A stretch of DNA of 64,000 nt, from positions 124,001 through 188,000 of the forward strand of contig CAZQRP010000003.1 of assembly GCA_964596125.1 (NCBI GenBank). Reading direction: 5' to 3'. This DNA comes from CAZQRP01 sp964596125. GTDB lineage: Bacteria; Chloroflexota; Dehalococcoidia; GIF9; UBA5629. Position numbers and translations under genes: made by a program. This document shows, one piece after another, positions 61,633 to 64,000 of the stretch (within the stretch, counting starts at the first letter, position 1; each line of letters begins with the position of its first letter). A model generated the notes under the pieces. It ran no database searches, was not told where the DNA came from, and saw nothing but the letters and a program-made list of their open reading frames with translations.

Positions 61633-62631
61633 ATGAGTACTGTTGCAGTTATCGGTGCTACCACCTGGGGTACTACAGTTAGTGCTCTGATAGCAAAAAA
61701 AGAAATAAAGGTAACTATCTGGACAAGGACAGAAACCAGAGCGAAAGAACTCATTGAAGAGCAACGAAAACTGCCTTCAAAAACTGTTTATACCAGCTAC
61801 ATTTCCTTTACCGACAACGTCGAAGAAGCACTGCGCTCGGTCGACTTTGTAATCTGGGCAGTGCCGGCTCAAAGCCTGCGGCAAAATGTCAGAAAGATCG
61901 CCGGTTCTGTAACCGACAGTATGATACATGTGAGCCTGGCTAAAGGTCTTGAAGCGGATAGTGGTAAACGGATGTCAGAGGTATTGCTGGAAGAGATTAG
62001 CGCCACTGCACTGGAACAGATTAGCGTACTTTCCGGTCCAAACCTGTCTCAGGAGATCAGGCGGGGTTTACCAGCTACCTCGGTTCTGGCGGCCTGGAAC
62101 AGTGAAGTAGCTGAGAAAGCACAGGGACTGTTATGTTCACCCAATTTCGCTGTTTTTACCAGTAACGACGTTGTCGGCGTGGAACTATGCGGGGCGCTGA
62201 AGAATATCATTGCTCTGGGAGCCGGGATGGTCGATGGGCTTGGCCTCGGTGATAACGCCAAAGCCACCTTCATCGCTTTGGGCTGGGACGAAGTCACCTC
62301 TCTTGGTGTGGCACTTGGAGCCAGGTCACCCACGTTTTATGGACTGGCTGGACTGGGTGATCTGATAGCCACCTGTGCCGGGCCTTTGAGTCGCAATCAT
62401 TATGTAGGCCGGGAAGTTGCTACAGGCCGTTCTCTGACCGAAGTAAAAGCATCCATGTCCAATATCGCTGAGGGAATAGATACTACCGTCGCTGCACACC
62501 GGTTAGCCGGTAAACTGGGACTGGAAGTGCCGATTATTGACCTGATTTATCAAGTTTTATTCGAGTCCCTGCCGCCGGTAGAGATATCAAACCGGTTTAA
62601 AAATGGACTGAAGCCCGGGGCGGCAGCCTAA
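61633..62631 (+). CDS. gpsA: Glycerol-3-phosphate dehydrogenase [NAD(P)+]
   Basis: Reduces dihydroxyacetone phosphate to glycerol 3-phosphate for phospholipids. Family blocks: WAVPAQSLRQNV, SLAKGLE, SVLSGPNLSQEI, ELCGALKNIIALGAGMVDGL with the catalytic Lys, TFYGLAGLGDLIATC, and SRNHYVGREVATG. The N-terminal nucleotide loop reads VIGATTWGT, where most enzymes have GAGxWG, so one glycine of GxGxxG is replaced. ATG 61633 is chosen over GTG 61624. 332 residues. It overlaps the opposite-strand dnaJ by 4 bp. Confidence 0.95.
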   Translation: MSTVAVIGATTWGTTVSALIAKKEIKVTIWTRTETRAKELIEEQRKLPSKTVYTSYISFTDNVEEALRSVDFVIWAVPAQSLRQNVRKIAGSVTDSMIHVSLAKGLEADSGKRMSEVLLEEISATALEQISVLSGPNLSQEIRRGLPATSVLAAWNSEVAEKAQGLLCSPNFAVFTSNDVVGVELCGALKNIIALGAGMVDGLGLGDNAKATFIALGWDEVTSLGVALGARSPTFYGLAGLGDLIATCAGPLSRNHYVGREVATGRSLTEVKASMSNIAEGIDTTVAAHRLAGKLGLEVPIIDLIYQVLFESLPPVEISNRFKNGLKPGAAA

Positions 62632-63752
62632 AAATCACTGAAGCCAGACTTGAATCTACGTTTTTTCCCATCCCGTTCTTCTTCGGGCAATTTGGCCTGG
62701 GGTAGTATTTTAGCTAACTCGATAAAAAGCTTTCGTTGATCGTTACTCAGAGAATAAGGAGTTACGATCCGAATCCCGATATGTTGGTCTCCTCTGCCCC
62801 TCCCATCGAGACGAGGTACACCTTTACCCTTCAGGGAGAATACTTTACCATTCTGAGTGCCCGCTGGTATCTTCAATGTTGTCTTGCCTTCCAGGGTAGG
62901 TACTTCCACGATATCTCCAAGAGCAGCCTGGGTAAAATTTATGGGAAATTCATATAAAATGTCATTACCGTCCCGTACAAAGAACTCATGAGATTTTATG
63001 GCAAAATTGATATAGACATCCCCCGGTAAGCCGCCGTAAATCCCGGCTTCGCCTTCGCCCCTGAGACGCATTCTGTAGCCCTCGTCCACACCGGCAGGAA
63101 TATCGACTTTGAGCTTGCGTTTTGCTTTTTGTCTGCCATTGCCTCTGCATTGCGGACAGGGCTCAGTTACAATAGTGCCCTCCCCATCACATCGCGAGCA
63201 TGTATTGACCTGTACAAAACGCCCGAAAAGACTTTGCTGGGTCCGGCGAACCTGCCCGCTGCCACCGCAATTAGGACATTTCTGACGATTTGTACCCGGT
63301 CTACTACCGATCCCATGACACGATGAGCACAGTTCAAGTCGAATGACTTCACATTCCTTGACTGTGCCGAATACAGCCTCCTCGAAAGTAAGGGACAGCC
63401 TGGTTTGCAGGTCAGCTCCTTTCTGAGGAGCACGCTGCCGACTCTGGGTTGTTGCTCCACCAAAAAAGGCGTCGAAGATGTCACCCAAACCGCCAAAACC
63501 GAAGCCACCAAAATCACTAAACCAGTCTGAGGTACCGGTGTGACCAAAACGATCATAGTGATTGCGTTTATCACTATTGGACAGGACTTCGTAAGCTTCG
63601 TTGATCTCCTTAAATTTCTCCTCTGCTCCATCCTCTCTATTATGGTCAGGATGATACTGGAACGCCAGCTTGCGGAAAGCCTTTTTTATCTGCTCATCAC
63701 TGGCATTTCTGGGCACTCCAAGTACTTCGTAATAGTCCCGCTTTACGGCCAT
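62628..63752 (-). CDS. dnaJ: DnaJ co-chaperone (second copy)
   Basis: Full-length Hsp40: the J domain with HPD in QYHPDHN, a G/F-rich region (DWFSDFGGFGFGGLGDIFDA), four zinc modules (CSSCHGIG, CPNCGGSG, CSRCDGEG, CPQCRGNG) and C-terminal domains; 374 residues from ATG 63752 (MAVKRDYYEVLG). The frame continues upstream without family match. Unlike the copy at 14663, no CIRCE-type palindrome is visible upstream, so it may be constitutive. Confidence 0.96.
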   Translation of the reverse strand: MAVKRDYYEVLGVPRNASDEQIKKAFRKLAFQYHPDHNREDGAEEKFKEINEAYEVLSNSDKRNHYDRFGHTGTSDWFSDFGGFGFGGLGDIFDAFFGGATTQSRQRAPQKGADLQTRLSLTFEEAVFGTVKECEVIRLELCSSCHGIGSRPGTNRQKCPNCGGSGQVRRTQQSLFGRFVQVNTCSRCDGEGTIVTEPCPQCRGNGRQKAKRKLKVDIPAGVDEGYRMRLRGEGEAGIYGGLPGDVYINFAIKSHEFFVRDGNDILYEFPINFTQAALGDIVEVPTLEGKTTLKIPAGTQNGKVFSLKGKGVPRLDGRGRGDQHIGIRIVTPYSLSNDQRKLFIELAKILPQAKLPEEERDGKKRRFKSGFSDF

Positions 63753-63876
63753 ATTCATATACCTCAAATCTTCAGTATAGCTAATAATCCAAACCGAATG
63801 CAAATTTCAAAGGTGTTGTTTACAGGATCTGGAATTTGTCTTGGTCGGATTAACTGATGTATCATTGATTAACAAC

Positions 63877-64000
63877 ATGGAGGTGAATCTCAAACAACTT
63901 CTTTCTTCTCGCCAGAAGAGGAGGCTAAACCATAAAGGACTGACTGAAGCAGCAGTCCTTGTCCCCATCTTTTATAAGCAAGAGGAATATCATATCCTGT
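63877..64000 (+). CDS. Nudix hydrolase (CoA pyrophosphatase type), 3' end cut by window edge
   Basis: From ATG 63877 the frame stays open to the edge: LKQLLSSRQKRRLNHKG and TEAAVLVPIFYKQEEYHIL. This matches the N-terminus of the NudL/CoA pyrophosphatase group, with AAVLVP and a short insert before the next strand. The Nudix box itself would lie beyond the window. It diverges from dnaJ. A GTG at 63883 is an alternative start, and no ribosome-binding site lies clearly upstream. Confidence 0.6.
   Translation, partial: MEVNLKQLLSSRQKRRLNHKGLTEAAVLVPIFYKQEEYHIL

Noticed and set aside
63753..63876. CIRCE element before the second dnaJ
   Set aside because: Scanned for TTAGC/GCTAA arms with 9-bp spacing; none found.

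Overview
The window looks like a bacterial chromosome segment, probably assembled from a metagenome: a run of exactly 100 Ns marks a scaffold gap at 54890-54989. Gene content and protein character suggest Chloroflexota, most likely a Dehalococcoidia-type lineage. The clues are hrcA-grpE-dnaK with a CIRCE operator, type III pantothenate kinase, a LacD-type aldolase grouped with pyruvate kinase and a PfkB sugar kinase, a GpsA with an altered dinucleotide-binding loop, and many small lipoproteins. The taxonomic call is an inference from memory, not a computed placement. No rRNA or tRNA gene was recognised.

Layout. 1-11353 is a complete type I-E CRISPR-Cas locus: a WYL regulator cut by the left edge, then cas3-casA-casB-cas7e-cas5e-cas6e-cas1-cas2, then an array of 30 repeats and 29 spacers. 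The cas genes mostly overlap or nearly touch. 11354-16701 is a looser region with a HAD phosphatase, an unknown membrane-anchored protein, an alpha/beta hydrolase that ends just after its catalytic histidine, a decayed fragment, and a minus-strand operon of an FmdB-type zinc ribbon, a 50-residue zinc-ribbon protein and a DnaJ. 16702-38121 is mostly core metabolism and information processing: DAHP synthase, a small glycolytic operon, CorA, a queuosine-precursor transporter, Nnr, CoaX, CoaBC, ValS, PolX, SecA, Prs, Nth and GlyA. 38243-40493 holds three lipoproteins. 40670-44310 is hrcA-grpE-dnaK, followed by a frameshifted LuxR-type relic. 44629-49035 is accessory and includes an IS1595-type insertion element of about 1.73 kb that has split a pair of tandem DUF3096 genes. 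49036-64000 is again mostly housekeeping (LspA, RluD, GltX, MutM, PolA, ArgF, Der, PlsY, GpsA, DnaJ), interrupted by a cysteine-rich repeat lipoprotein containing the gap. A Nudix hydrolase gene is cut by the right edge.

How the parts relate. Two loci appear to belong to one HrcA heat-shock regulon. The hrcA operon has TTAGCAGTC-N9-GAGTGCTAA over its start region. The FmdB/zinc-ribbon/DnaJ operon has the perfect palindrome TTAGCAGTC-N9-GACTGCTAA directly downstream of a consensus TTGACA-N17-TATAAT promoter. The second dnaJ, at the right end, shows no such operator. The clearest unexpected items are this second HrcA-type operon with its very small middle gene, the fully reconstructable IS insertion with a passenger gene and a strongly folded right end, the six-cysteine repeat lipoprotein, and the enlarged Cas7e.
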